A DNA stretch of 64,000 nt, taken from positions 1-64,000 of the forward strand of contig CACBFJ010000002.1 in the NCBI GenBank assembly GCA_902538495.1. The letters run 5' to 3'. Below are positions 33,268 through 42,601 of this stretch, in pieces. The notes under the pieces are model-generated. The model made no database searches. It was not told the DNA's origin and saw only the letters and a program-made list of their open reading frames with translations. Positions within the stretch are counted from its first letter, which is position 1. Each line of letters opens with the position of its first letter. The position numbers and the translations under genes are program-made. The DNA comes from an uncultured Pelagibacteraceae bacterium (lineage in GTDB: Bacteria > Pseudomonadota > Alphaproteobacteria > Pelagibacterales > Pelagibacteraceae).

Positions 33268-33987
33268 ATAGAGACCTTGAGGTGGTGCAGGTGGAGCGCA
33301 TAATTCTCTTTTTTTAGACTGCATTACGTTTACAAATCTTTTTAATGTCCATTTATTTTCCCCAACAAATTTTAAACAACCAACCATAGACCGAACTTGT
33401 TGTTGTAAGAAAGATTGAGATCTGAATTCTATTTCAATCTTATTTTTTGTAGATCTAATTTTTACAGATTTCATAGTCTTTATTGGACTTTTAGCCCTAC
33501 AACTCGATTTTCTAAAAGTACTGAAATCTTTAGTACCAATCAATTTTCTTGCAGCACCTTTCATCAATTTTAAATCAAGATCTTTTATAATATGCCAGCC
33601 TCTATTTTTATCTAAAACTGGTCCACTAATCCGATTAATAATCACATAATTATAAACTCTCATTTTAGCTGAAAATCTAGCATGAAAATTATTACCTCTT
33701 TTTGTAATTTTAAGTATTGCTATTCCATCTTTATTTAAAAAATGATTGATTGATTTTAAAAACCTATCAATTTTTATAATCTTATTTTTACAATCAAAAT
33801 GTGCTGACTGTTCTTTGGCATGTACACCAACATCCAATCTGCCAGCCCCATATATTATGATTTTTTCTTTTAAAAGTTTTGAAATTTTCTCTTGTAATAA
33901 CCCCTGGACAGTTTTTCCTTTTTTTTGAATTTGCCACCCCCTAAAATTGGTGCCCTCATATTCAATTAATATTTGATACCTAAACAT
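33247..33987 (-). CDS. truA: tRNA pseudouridine(38-40) synthase
   Basis: Modifies the anticodon stem-loop of tRNAs, 246 aa. N-terminus IEYEGTNFRGWQIQ. The catalytic Asp is in GAGRLDVGVHAKEQSAHFD (the family has GRTDAGVHA). FRKSSCRAKSPIKT and FLQQQVRSMVGCL follow. It overlaps fmt by 8 nt, giving the common alphaproteobacterial def-fmt-truA order. Confidence 0.94.
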   Translation of the reverse strand: MFRYQILIEYEGTNFRGWQIQKKGKTVQGLLQEKISKLLKEKIIIYGAGRLDVGVHAKEQSAHFDCKNKIIKIDRFLKSINHFLNKDGIAILKITKRGNNFHARFSAKMRVYNYVIINRISGPVLDKNRGWHIIKDLDLKLMKGAARKLIGTKDFSTFRKSSCRAKSPIKTMKSVKIRSTKNKIEIEFRSQSFLQQQVRSMVGCLKFVGENKWTLKRFVNVMQSKKRELCAPPAPPQGLYLTRVIY

Positions 33988-34912
33988 TTGATAACTTTGA
34001 GCCCTTTTTAATTTGAGAGCCCAACATGAATTCGCTAATTTTTTGTGGTCTTTTTCCTTGTCTTTGAATTTCGAGAATTTTAATAGATTGGTTTTTATTA
34101 CATGCTATTTCCAGCTGATTTGAAATTATTTCTCCAACTTGACCTATGCCATTACCAATTTCTGCTTTCAAAATTTTATATCTTTCACCATTAAATCTAA
34201 AAGAAGCCCCTGGGGAAGGAAATAATCCATTAATTTTTCCAATAATTTTAGAAGCGTCCTCACCCCAATTAATCTGAGACTCCTCCTTATTAATTTTTTT
34301 TGCATAAGTTGCTTTTGAATGATCTTGATCAATAAACTTCGCTTTATCTTCAAGTATATCATCCACATTATCTAAAATTTTTTCTGCAGCTAAAGCGGAT
34401 AGTTTTTCTGAAATTTCTTGAGCATTTTGGTTTTGATCTATTTTAATTTTATAAATATTACTAACTGGTCCACTATCCAATTCTTTTTTAATCTTCATAA
34501 TACTTATACCTGTTTCAGGATCTAAATTCATAATTGATCTCTGAATTGGCGCTGCTCCTCGCCAACTAGGAAGAATTGAGGCGTGAATATTTACAAAACC
34601 TTTTTTAGTTAAGTTTAAAAAATTTTCCGGAATAATTTGTCCATACGCGCACACTATTGCAAGATCAGCATTCAATTTTTTTAAAAATTCGTACTCCTCT
34701 TGGTTATCGTTAAGTGTCTTGGGTGTTCTATAATTTATATTTAACGTTTCAGAAATAACCTGAATTGGACTTTTATTAATTTTTTGTCCTCTATGAGATT
34801 TTTGTGGTGGTTGAGTAAAAACCACAGAAATATTATAACCATATTGATATAGAGATTTTAAAATAGGAACACAAAATATTGGCGTACCCATAAAGATAAT
34901 CTTATTTGCCAT
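33980..34912 (-). CDS. fmt: Methionyl-tRNA formyltransferase
   Basis: Formylates initiator Met-tRNA, 310 aa. N-terminus MANKIIFMGTPIFCVPILKS. SCAYGQIIPENFL-like VCAYGQIIPENFL and NIHASILPSWRGAAPIQRSI are present (formyl-folate site with Asn, His, and the family Asp downstream). The ATG at 34912 leaves 2 nt to the def stop; a TTG at 34933 would only add seven residues overlapping def. It works with def upstream. Confidence 0.95.
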   Translation of the reverse strand: MANKIIFMGTPIFCVPILKSLYQYGYNISVVFTQPPQKSHRGQKINKSPIQVISETLNINYRTPKTLNDNQEEYEFLKKLNADLAIVCAYGQIIPENFLNLTKKGFVNIHASILPSWRGAAPIQRSIMNLDPETGISIMKIKKELDSGPVSNIYKIKIDQNQNAQEISEKLSALAAEKILDNVDDILEDKAKFIDQDHSKATYAKKINKEESQINWGEDASKIIGKINGLFPSPGASFRFNGERYKILKAEIGNGIGQVGEIISNQLEIACNKNQSIKILEIQRQGKRPQKISEFMLGSQIKKGSKLSNV

Positions 34913-34914
34913 CT

Positions 34915-35439
34915 TCAAACTACTATTCTGCAAGAACTTTTTTTAATTTTTGAGATTTTTTTTATAATAAAATCTTTTTTTAATTTTGATAAATGATCAA
35001 TTATTAATTTTCCATCTAAGTGATTTATTTCATGTTGAACACAAGTGGATAATAGTCCATCACATTTAAGGATTTTTTTTGAGCCTTTTTCATCAATATA
35101 CTCAACCTCACATATTTTTGGTCTTTCAATTTCAACAAATGTTTCGGGTATTGATAGACAACCTTCCTCATAAATTGACTTTTCATCGCTTAAATTTTTG
35201 ATTACTGGATTAACTAATACTATTGGTTGATTCTTTTCGTCTTTGTTTGAAACATCAACAACTAAAATTCTTTTAAGAATACCTATTTGAACAGCAGCAA
35301 GGCCAATTCCATTTGAATTGTACATTGTATCAAATAAATTATCGATCAATTTTTTTTCATTAATTCCAATTTTCTCTATTGGTTCAGAAACTTTTTTTAA
35401 TATTTCATCTGGTACAGTAATAATTTCTTTAATAGTCAT
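34915..35439 (-). CDS. def: Peptide deformylase
   Basis: Removes the N-formyl group from nascent proteins, 174 aa. Three metal/active-site motifs are present: GIGLAAVQIG, EEGCLSIPE (Cys ligand) and CVQHEINHLDG (HExxH). The C-terminus KISKIKKSSCRIVV is short. def is the first gene of def-fmt-truA; 23 nt separate it from the large secreted protein upstream. Confidence 0.95.
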   Translation of the reverse strand: MTIKEIITVPDEILKKVSEPIEKIGINEKKLIDNLFDTMYNSNGIGLAAVQIGILKRILVVDVSNKDEKNQPIVLVNPVIKNLSDEKSIYEEGCLSIPETFVEIERPKICEVEYIDEKGSKKILKCDGLLSTCVQHEINHLDGKLIIDHLSKLKKDFIIKKISKIKKSSCRIVV

Positions 35440-35462
35440 CAGACAAATAAATAAACTAATTT

Positions 35463-37226
35463 TTATACTTTTAAAGGAAGAACTTTGAACAAAATTTTAT
35501 TTCTAATAGAGTCTATATTTAATTGGTTTAAAGCACTAATTATAAAATAAATTGTATCTTCATCCATTCTTTCAAGTTTATCTTGACCAATAACTTCAAC
35601 GATTCTTAACAATGCAGCACCAGACTCGTTATTGTTAATCATTATTTGTATATCAGTTGGCATTTCACTTTCATTTATCACGTACAAATCATTAAATTTA
35701 TCGGAAATTTTTATACCGTCTGATTTCAGAGACTCTAAAAATATTACATCTTTTTTCGATAATGAATATTTCTTATTCTTTTTAATTTTTTTTAGGAAAT
35801 TATTAACATCTTTTTCTATCTTTGACTTTGCATAATCTCCATTAAAATAATTAATTAATCTTGATTGATGCATAACATCATTGTTATATTTTATTTCATT
35901 TGGTAAATTATTATCTAATTTAATGTTCGTGTAATAAAAACTAGTTAAATTATCAGGTATTTCAGTAGGATCAATTTCCTCTAAAAATTCTTTTAATTCA
36001 ATGTCAAAAGCATTGGTCAAATTATCTTTTTTGAATGAATTCTTTAAAATTTTTAATAATTTTAATTTTTCTATCATTTCTGACTCGAGTAAAATTTTCT
36101 GATAAAGCAATGCTCTTGCTTCAATATTTGATAGAGATTTGTAAGATTCCTCGGCATTTAAAAGTTGATTAATATTAAATTGAAACCTCATATAAACTTT
36201 AAATAACTCGTTTTCTGAGTAATTCTTATTATGTACTGCTTTTTCAATATTTGAAATTTTGTCAAGTTCTGTAATTTCAATTTGTTTGAAAGAAGATAGC
36301 AAATTTGCCGATGACAAATATCTCCAAATAATCTTAGCCGTTTTTTCATCTGGTTCAAATTCAAAATTTGGGTTTGTCTTATGGGCAAGATGAAAATCAA
36401 ATATAGACTTTTGGGATATTGAGTTATCAATGTTTGAGGTATACCCAAGAAGATAATCTATTTTTTTTTCAAAATATCTATCTTTGAAACCCAACTCTTT
36501 TTTTAAATCTAGGATTAATTGAGCCTCCTCAATCTTACCCGCATTGATGAGACAATAGATTTTAAATTTTGAGAGATAGTCATTTGTGATGGGTTTTGAG
36601 TTTGCAGAAAATATATCACATGCTTTTTCTAATTTAGACTCTGATAGATAATGATCAATAAAGTGTTTGGTTAGCTTAGGATTCTCATTAATTATCTCAT
36701 TTTTTTTTAAATATTTCTCTATTAAATCAAAATTTGAATTTTTTATTAACCAGTCAGATTTAAGTCTTAAAAATTCTTTCTCAGTGATATTTTTTTTTGG
36801 ATAGTGAGCATTAATTAGAATTGATACGTTCATTAATTCTGAAGCATCTTGTGAAAGATTCATTTTTGTAATTCTTTTAAATAGGTCCTTTAATTGATCA
36901 CCATCTGAATTATTCCACATATTAATATCCAAGTCATAATCTTGTGGATCATACAAGCCAATAATTTTAGTATTCTTTGAATTTAGAGATGTGTCTTGAA
37001 CAATACTCAGAGCCTCATCATTTGTTTTTTTTTTATTAATACTTGTTTCCTTTAATAAATTATTATCTCCATCTATTGTTGAGATAGTCTCAGAATTTTG
37101 ATCATTTTTTTCCTCATTTGCTTTCCAAATATCTATTGGTTTTTCTGAAGAGTGTGCTTTGAGAGATGTAAGCAATATTAAAATAATAAATAAAAAATTT
37201 TTACTTAACAATTTTGAATTTTTCAT
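35463..37226 (-). CDS. Secreted helical-repeat protein of unknown function
   Basis: 587 aa with an N-terminal signal sequence (FLFIILILLTSLKAHS, cleavage near residue 26). An acidic, Asn/Asp-rich low-complexity stretch covers about residues 30-90, then a long all-helical region that looks like TPR/alpha-solenoid repeats (for example KACDIFSANSKPITNDYLSK, then INAGKIEEAQLILDLKKEL). It is predicted periplasmic. I do not recognise a named family. It overlaps the 59-codon membrane protein gene upstream by 26 nt, so the two are probably coupled. The arrangement beside def-fmt-truA and divergent from aroK-aroB may be conserved in the lineage, to be tested. Confidence 0.75.
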   Translation of the reverse strand: MKNSKLLSKNFLFIILILLTSLKAHSSEKPIDIWKANEEKNDQNSETISTIDGDNNLLKETSINKKKTNDEALSIVQDTSLNSKNTKIIGLYDPQDYDLDINMWNNSDGDQLKDLFKRITKMNLSQDASELMNVSILINAHYPKKNITEKEFLRLKSDWLIKNSNFDLIEKYLKKNEIINENPKLTKHFIDHYLSESKLEKACDIFSANSKPITNDYLSKFKIYCLINAGKIEEAQLILDLKKELGFKDRYFEKKIDYLLGYTSNIDNSISQKSIFDFHLAHKTNPNFEFEPDEKTAKIIWRYLSSANLLSSFKQIEITELDKISNIEKAVHNKNYSENELFKVYMRFQFNINQLLNAEESYKSLSNIEARALLYQKILLESEMIEKLKLLKILKNSFKKDNLTNAFDIELKEFLEEIDPTEIPDNLTSFYYTNIKLDNNLPNEIKYNNDVMHQSRLINYFNGDYAKSKIEKDVNNFLKKIKKNKKYSLSKKDVIFLESLKSDGIKISDKFNDLYVINESEMPTDIQIMINNNESGAALLRIVEVIGQDKLERMDEDTIYFIISALNQLNIDSIRNKILFKVLPLKV

Positions 37227-37380
37227 TTGGGATTATTTTTTGTATGTCTTTTTTTGGTGCCGGAAATTCTATTTTATTTAAAAAGAAAACAATTCCAAGA
37301 ATAAATAGTAAAATTAAACTTAATTTTATTACTATCCCAATTAAACTTTGTCTCGAACTTGTTTTTTTATAAATTTGCAT
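37201..37380 (-). CDS. Small bitopic membrane protein (59 aa)
   Basis: ATG at 37380 opens a 59-codon frame starting MQIYKKTSSRQSLIGIVIKL. It has one strongly hydrophobic helix (LIGIVIKLSLILLFILGIVF) flanked by basic residues and a C-terminal segment with KIEFPAPKKDIQ, probably periplasmic. Its 3' end overlaps the start of the secreted helical-repeat gene by 26 nt in another frame. It is divergent from aroK, with 57 nt between starts. The family is not recognised; the layout suggests a two-gene envelope unit. Confidence 0.68.
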   Translation of the reverse strand: MQIYKKTSSRQSLIGIVIKLSLILLFILGIVFFLNKIEFPAPKKDIQKIIPNEKFKIVK

Positions 37381-37437
37381 ATAAATTTAAGTAATTTCAA
37401 ATTAAGACATATTTGTGGTTTTTCAATAAAGAAACTT

Positions 37438-37962
37438 ATGGAATCAAAAGAAAATGTTGTTTTTTTAGGTATGATGGGATCTGGTAAAACCAGTATTGGA
37501 CTATTGATTTCAAAAAAACTTAATTTACAGTTTTACGATGTAGATCAAATCATTGAAAAAGAATTAGAGATGAGTATATCAGATATCTTTGAAAAAAAAG
37601 GAGAGAAGTTTTTTAGAGATTTAGAAGAAAAAACTACTCTTAAGATTTTAAAAAAAAAAAAAGCAGTAATATCTCTTGGTGGAGGTGCGTTTATTAATAA
37701 AAAAATTAGAGAGGAAATTTTAAAAAATCACTATTCTTTTTGGTTAGACTGGAATTTTAAAACATTAATAAAGAGAATTCAAAAAAACACAAAAAGACCC
37801 ATTGCTTTTAAGTCTTCACATAGTGAATTAGTAAATTTAATAAAAAAAAGATCATTAGTATATTCTAAATCGAAATATAAAATTAATTGTGAACAATTGT
37901 CTAAAAATGAGATAGTAAATAAAGTTATAAACATATATGAAAATAAAGAGACTGCTAGTTAA
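37438..37962 (+). CDS. aroK: Shikimate kinase
   Basis: Phosphorylates shikimate, 174 aa from the ATG at 37438. The frame is open upstream to 37348, but that part overlaps the divergent gene and is not conserved-looking. Walker A is LGMMGSGKTSIG; the shikimate site is DVDQIIEKELEMSISDIFEK and FFRDLEEKT; LGGGAF and the lid Arg in TKRPIAF follow. aroB starts 26 nt inside its 3' end. Confidence 0.94.
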   Translation: MESKENVVFLGMMGSGKTSIGLLISKKLNLQFYDVDQIIEKELEMSISDIFEKKGEKFFRDLEEKTTLKILKKKKAVISLGGGAFINKKIREEILKNHYSFWLDWNFKTLIKRIQKNTKRPIAFKSSHSELVNLIKKRSLVYSKSKYKINCEQLSKNEIVNKVINIYENKETAS

Positions 37963-39043
37963 CGCGAATCATGAAAAATACCCAATATTTATTGGCTCAG
38001 GACTTATCTCAAATTTAAAAAATATTATAAAAAGTCAGTCAATTAATTTTATAAAATGTTTGATTGTTGTTGACAAAAATGTTCCCAAAAAAAAAATTAA
38101 TATAATCAGAAAAAAACTAAGTAACAAAAAAATTTACTTCCATTATATAAAAGCTAACGAAAAAAATAAAAATCAAAAAACTACGAATAAAATTTTGGAT
38201 ATCTTGCTAGAAAAAAATTTTTCAAGAGAGGATGTTCTGATTGGCGTTGGTGGTGGTATAACTGGTGACATTGCTGGATACGCTGCAAGCCTATTCAAAA
38301 GAGGCTTAAAATTTATAAATGTTCCTACTACTCTTTTGGCCCAAGTCGATTCTTCAATAGGTGGTAAAACCGGTGTAAATACAAAACACGGCAAAAATCT
38401 GATTGGAAGTTTCTATCAACCTAAATTAGTGGTAACTGATACTGATTTTTTAAATACTCTTCCTAAAAGAGAAATCATATGTGGTTATGGAGAAATTTTA
38501 AAACATTCGTTAATCTCTAATAAAAATTTTTTTAAATACTTAGATATAAATCTCAAAAAAATTTTTGAATTTAGATCTCCTTATATTGAGAAAGCTATTT
38601 ATGAAAGTTGTAAAATAAAAAAAAAAGTGGTCGAAAAGGACGAAAAGGAAAAAAACTTGAGAAAAGTTTTAAATTTTGGTCATACTTTTGCACATGCCTT
38701 TGAAGCAAGTTTAAGTTTCTCCAGAAAATTAAATCATGGTGAGGCTGTTATCTTAGGAATGACTACAGCTCTAAATTTCAGTAAATTAAACAATTTTTTA
38801 ACCTTAAATGATTTCAAGATTATCATTAACCACATAAAAAACTTTGGTTTACCAAATAATATTAAAAAATATTTTTTCTTAAAAGATGTAAATAAGATTA
38901 TTTCATTTATGACCAATGATAAAAAAAACAATACAAATAAAATAAATTTAATTTTGTTAAAAAAAATTGGCAGCCCTTTAATTGATAAAAAATATAGTAA
39001 GGAAAAATTAAAAATATTTTTAAAAAAAGAATTAGCTAATTAG
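37937..39043 (+). CDS. aroB: 3-dehydroquinate synthase
   Basis: NAD+- and metal-dependent cyclisation of DAHP, second step of the shikimate pathway, 368 aa. Motifs: GVGGGITGDIAGYAASLFKR, PTTLLAQVDSSIGGKTGVN, KNLIGSFYQP, YGEILKHSL, LNFGHTFAHAFE (His metal ligands) and LNHGEAVILGM. It is cleanly conserved, in contrast to aroA in the same window. It overlaps aroK by 26 nt and the convergent bolA by 12 nt. Confidence 0.95.
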   Translation: MKIKRLLVNANHEKYPIFIGSGLISNLKNIIKSQSINFIKCLIVVDKNVPKKKINIIRKKLSNKKIYFHYIKANEKNKNQKTTNKILDILLEKNFSREDVLIGVGGGITGDIAGYAASLFKRGLKFINVPTTLLAQVDSSIGGKTGVNTKHGKNLIGSFYQPKLVVTDTDFLNTLPKREIICGYGEILKHSLISNKNFFKYLDINLKKIFEFRSPYIEKAIYESCKIKKKVVEKDEKEKNLRKVLNFGHTFAHAFEASLSFSRKLNHGEAVILGMTTALNFSKLNNFLTLNDFKIIINHIKNFGLPNNIKKYFFLKDVNKIISFMTNDKKNNTNKINLILLKKIGSPLIDKKYSKEKLKIFLKKELAN

Positions 39044-39292
39044 AATTTGAATTGAGTGAATATTATTTTTAAGTTCTTTATCTAAAATTTTGTAAATTTT
39101 TTTACTGCTTTGAATTCTGTTCATCTTTAACAATTCTTTTGAACTTATGAAAATCTTTAAGTGAAACTTATTTTTATCATTTCCTTTGTGTCCTACATGT
39201 AAAAAAGATTTATCTTCAATATTGATATCCTGTACGGCAATTTCATTTTTAATTTTTTTTTTAACGATTGCAATTAAGTTATTTATATTCAT
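39032..39292 (-). CDS. BolA family protein
   Basis: 86-aa BolA-fold protein (the ATG at 39292 is preferred over an upstream extension to 39367). The conserved core is VQDINIEDKSFLHVGHKGND with FHLKIFISS and LLKMNRIQSSKKIYKIL. BolA proteins work with monothiol glutaredoxins in iron-sulfur or iron homeostasis. Divergent to the J-domain gene with 17 nt between starts, the classical alphaproteobacterial bolA/DnaJ/cobS/cobT cluster. Confidence 0.88.
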   Translation of the reverse strand: MNINNLIAIVKKKIKNEIAVQDINIEDKSFLHVGHKGNDKNKFHLKIFISSKELLKMNRIQSSKKIYKILDKELKNNIHSIQILIS

Positions 39293-39309
39293 TATGTATT
39301 TATTATAGC

Positions 39310-39837
39310 ATGAAAAATATTTGTGATTGGAATAATTGTAAAGAGTTTGGTGAATATAAAGCACCAATTGAAAGAGATAATAGTAAAAAGTATAGATTGT
39401 TGTGCTTAAAACATGTCAAAGAATTTAACAAAAATTGGAATTATTTTTCTGGCATGAATGATAATCAGATAATAAATTTTTTAAAATCAGATATGACTTG
39501 GCACAAGCCTACTCAGAGCTTTAGCTCTTCAGACAATTTTTTTAAAGTGCTATGGAATAATACATTAAAAGATGAACTTGATAGCGAGAAAATTAGAAGT
39601 AATTTTAATCATATGCGTCAATTTAAATTTGACCACAAGGATATAAAAGCTTTTGAAATTCTTGGATTGTCAGCTGGTATGAAATGGATAAAAATACATG
39701 AAAAATTCAAAACACTTGTCAAAAAATTTCACCCTGATATGAATTTAGGAAATAAAAAATATGAAGAAAAACTTAAACTAATAACATTAGCATATACACA
39801 ATTAAAAACCACTTACAGAGAAAAAATTGACACCTAA
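39310..39837 (+). CDS. J-domain protein next to cobS
   Basis: 175 aa from the ATG at 39310. N-terminal region with [16 protein letters not shown] and [18 protein letters not shown], which has a Cys/His set that may bind metal. The C-terminal J domain (about residues 115-170) is [20 protein letters not shown] with KFHPDMN carrying the HPD motif that stimulates Hsp70 ATPase. There is no Gly/Phe or zinc-finger region, so it is a type III J-protein. The stop overlaps the cobS TTG start region by 11 nt. It probably recruits DnaK to the CobS/CobT machine. Confidence 0.86.
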   Translation: MKNICDWNNCKEFGEYKAPIERDNSKKYRLLCLKHVKEFNKNWNYFSGMNDNQIINFLKSDMTWHKPTQSFSSSDNFFKVLWNNTLKDELDSEKIRSNFNHMRQFKFDHKDIKAFEILGLSAGMKWIKIHEKFKTLVKKFHPDMNLGNKKYEEKLKLITLAYTQLKTTYREKIDT

Positions 39838-40801
39838 TATTGATACTCAACCAGATATAAAAGTTTCAATCAAACAAACTTTTGGAATAGAATCCGAAAT
39901 GGAAGTTGAAGCATTTTCAAAAAAAAATGATTACGTACCTGAAATAGATAAAAACTACAAATTCGATAGAGATACAACATTAGCCATAATTTCTGGATTT
40001 GCATTTAATAAAAGGGTTTTGGTTCAAGGTTATCATGGTACGGGTAAATCTACTCATATCGAGCAAATTGCTGCAAGATTAAATTGGCCTTGTATTAGAG
40101 TAAATCTTGATAGTCATATAAGTAGAATTGATCTAATTGGTAAAGACGCAATTGTTTTAAAAGATAGTAAACAAGTTACTGAATTTAAAGAAGGAATTCT
40201 TCCTTGGTCAATACAAAACCCCATTGCTTTAGTCTTTGATGAGTATGATGCTGGTAGACCAGATGTTATGTTTGTCATTCAGAGAGTGCTTGAGTCAGAA
40301 GGGAATTTTACACTTCTTGATAAAAATAAAGTTTTAAAACAAAATAAATATTTTAGATTGTTTGCAACTTCTAATACTGTAGGTCTAGGAGATACAAGTG
40401 GTCTTTACCATGGCACACAACAAATAAATCAAGGTCAAATGGATAGGTGGAATATTGTAACAACTCTTAACTATTTAAGTTTAGATAAAGAAATGGATAT
40501 CATATTAGCTAAAAATAAATCTTTAAATAATCCTATAGGAAAAGAGAAAGTTTCAAATATGATAAAAGTTGCATCCTTAACTCGAAAAGGATTTATTGCT
40601 GGTGATATAAGTACTGTAATGAGTCCAAGAACAGTACTGCATTGGGCTGAAAATGCAGAAATATTTAAAGATGTAGGATATGCATTTAGAGTCACTTTTC
40701 TAAATAAATGTGATGAAATTGAAAAAAATACAATTGCTGAATACTACCAAAGATGTTTCGGAGAAGAACTACCAGAGTCACTAGCAAATATTCAAATTTA
40801 A
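39827..40801 (+). CDS. cobS: CobS-like AAA+ ATPase
   Basis: 324-aa MoxR-type AAA+ ATPase, homologous to the CobS subunit of aerobic cobaltochelatase. Walker [19 protein letters not shown] (near residue 67), Walker [13 protein letters not shown], and sensor 1 in [14 protein letters not shown]. The start is TTG at 39827. It is followed immediately by cobT with no gap. The large CobN subunit and other cobalamin genes are not in the window, so the true client is unknown. Confidence 0.9.
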   Translation: MTPNIDTQPDIKVSIKQTFGIESEMEVEAFSKKNDYVPEIDKNYKFDRDTTLAIISGFAFNKRVLVQGYHGTGKSTHIEQIAARLNWPCIRVNLDSHISRIDLIGKDAIVLKDSKQVTEFKEGILPWSIQNPIALVFDEYDAGRPDVMFVIQRVLESEGNFTLLDKNKVLKQNKYFRLFATSNTVGLGDTSGLYHGTQQINQGQMDRWNIVTTLNYLSLDKEMDIILAKNKSLNNPIGKEKVSNMIKVASLTRKGFIAGDISTVMSPRTVLHWAENAEIFKDVGYAFRVTFLNKCDEIEKNTIAEYYQRCFGEELPESLANIQI

Positions 40802-42601
40802 ATGAAAAATAACAAAGCTGAAAACTTAAGAGAAAAACTTAAGCAAGCTTTAACTTCAACAGCAAGAGTGATTTCTGATGATATTAGTCTTAAAAATATT
40901 AATGAAAAAAATAAAAAAGATTTGAATTTTGTAAATATTGAAAATCTTAACTCAAAAGGAGATTTCATTAAAGCTAGAGCAGAGTCTGACTCGTCTGCAT
41001 TAAAAAAAAAGTTCTCAAATGATGGAATTTACAGAAAGAATTTACCTTTAAATTCCTCATATAAGTCTCTTTATTCTATCGCAGAAAAAGTAAGGTATGA
41101 ATGCCTGGGCTCAAAAATGTTGAAAGGTATAGAAAAAAATCTTAAAGAAAATTATGGTCAAATAATCCAGTTAAAAAGAAAAGACCAATTAAATTCAAAA
41201 GAAGATGTACCAGTAGTAGAGGCTTTTGAATTATATATGTTAAAGAAATTTCTAAACGTTAAATTAAATACCTTAACCAATAATATGTTGAATTTTTGGG
41301 AGAAAGACTTCGATAAAGTGATCAACAAACACATTGAATTTTTAAAGGAAAATTTAGAATATCAAAATGAATATTCTTTAAAGTTTTCAGAAATATTACA
41401 AGAAATGGATATTTTTAAAAATGAGGAAAATGAGGAAACCAGAGAAGAAAATCAAGATGATGGTCAAAATAATCCATCCAATGATGATCAAGACAGTAAT
41501 TCTGATGATTCTAGAGATGAAAATAAAAATGAGCAAACCGAAGCTAGTTTAGACTCTGAATATGACATAGACGAATACAGACTCGATGAGCAGCTAATTG
41601 ATAATGAGTCTGATGAACACAATAATGAACAAATTATTCAAAAAAAAACAATTAATGATTTAAATAAAGACTATAAAATTTTTACGACCCAGTTTGATGA
41701 AATTACAAAGGCAGAAAATTTAGAAAACTCCGATGAAGCTTCAAAATTAAGAAAAACTTTAGATCAGCAGTTAATAAGTTTTCAAGACGTTATCACTAAA
41801 CTTGCAAACAAACTTCAAAGACAGCTGTTGGCAAAACAAAATAGAGCCTGGGAGTTTGATTTAGAGGAAGGATTATTGGATAGTTCAAAATTACCAAGAA
41901 TAATAATGGACCCTTATAATTCATTATCTTTTAAAAAAGAAAAAGATTTAGATTTTAAAGACACTGTTGTTACTCTTTTAATAGATAATTCAGGATCTAT
42001 GAGAGGACGTCCAATTACAATTGCTGCGATTTGCGCTGATATTTTATCAAGAACCTTAGAAAGATGTTCTGTTAAAGTTGAAATATTAGGTTTCACAACT
42101 AAAAATTGGAAAGGTGGAAAAAGTAGAGAGTTTTGGAATAAAGAGGGTAAACCAAAAACACCTGGTAGATTAAATGATTTAAGACACATAATTTATAAAG
42201 GAGCTGACACACATTGGCGACAATGTAAAAATAATCTTGGTTTAATGTTAAAAGAAGGATTATTAAAAGAAAATATTGATGGAGAAGCAATTTCTTGGGC
42301 ATTTAATCGATTGAAAAAAAGAAAAGAAGAAAGAAAAATATTAATGGTAATTTCTGATGGTGCACCAGTTGATGACTCAACTCTGTCAGTCAATTCAGGA
42401 GATTTTCTAGAAAAACATTTAAAGAAAATTGTAAAATTTATTGAAGAAAAAACTGAAACTGAAATTTTAGCAATTGGGATAGGCCATGATGTATCAAGAT
42501 ACTATAATCGAGCAATAAAGATTACGGATGTCAATGAATTGGGAGATGTCATGATTTCTCAATTGAGTGAACTTTTTAAAAGTAAAAAAAATTTACATTA
42601 A
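40802..42601 (+). CDS. cobT: CobT-like VWA-domain protein
   Basis: 599-aa partner of CobS. An N-terminal helical region is followed by a very acidic linker (about residues 205-285, rich in Asp, Glu and Asn), then a C-terminal VWA domain with [13 protein letters not shown] (near 398) and [11 protein letters not shown]. In cobaltochelatases CobS-CobT form the ATPase chaperone for CobN. Directly abuts cobS, and the stop overlaps the convergent histidine kinase by 4 nt. Confidence 0.9.
   Translation: MKNNKAENLREKLKQALTSTARVISDDISLKNINEKNKKDLNFVNIENLNSKGDFIKARAESDSSALKKKFSNDGIYRKNLPLNSSYKSLYSIAEKVRYECLGSKMLKGIEKNLKENYGQIIQLKRKDQLNSKEDVPVVEAFELYMLKKFLNVKLNTLTNNMLNFWEKDFDKVINKHIEFLKENLEYQNEYSLKFSEILQEMDIFKNEENEETREENQDDGQNNPSNDDQDSNSDDSRDENKNEQTEASLDSEYDIDEYRLDEQLIDNESDEHNNEQIIQKKTINDLNKDYKIFTTQFDEITKAENLENSDEASKLRKTLDQQLISFQDVITKLANKLQRQLLAKQNRAWEFDLEEGLLDSSKLPRIIMDPYNSLSFKKEKDLDFKDTVVTLLIDNSGSMRGRPITIAAICADILSRTLERCSVKVEILGFTTKNWKGGKSREFWNKEGKPKTPGRLNDLRHIIYKGADTHWRQCKNNLGLMLKEGLLKENIDGEAISWAFNRLKKRKEERKILMVISDGAPVDDSTLSVNSGDFLEKHLKKIVKFIEEKTETEILAIGIGHDVSRYYNRAIKITDVNELGDVMISQLSELFKSKKNLH

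Noticed and set aside
37348-37437. 30-residue N-terminal extension of AroK
   Set aside because: It overlaps the divergent small membrane gene, and the conserved AroK start fits the ATG at 37438.
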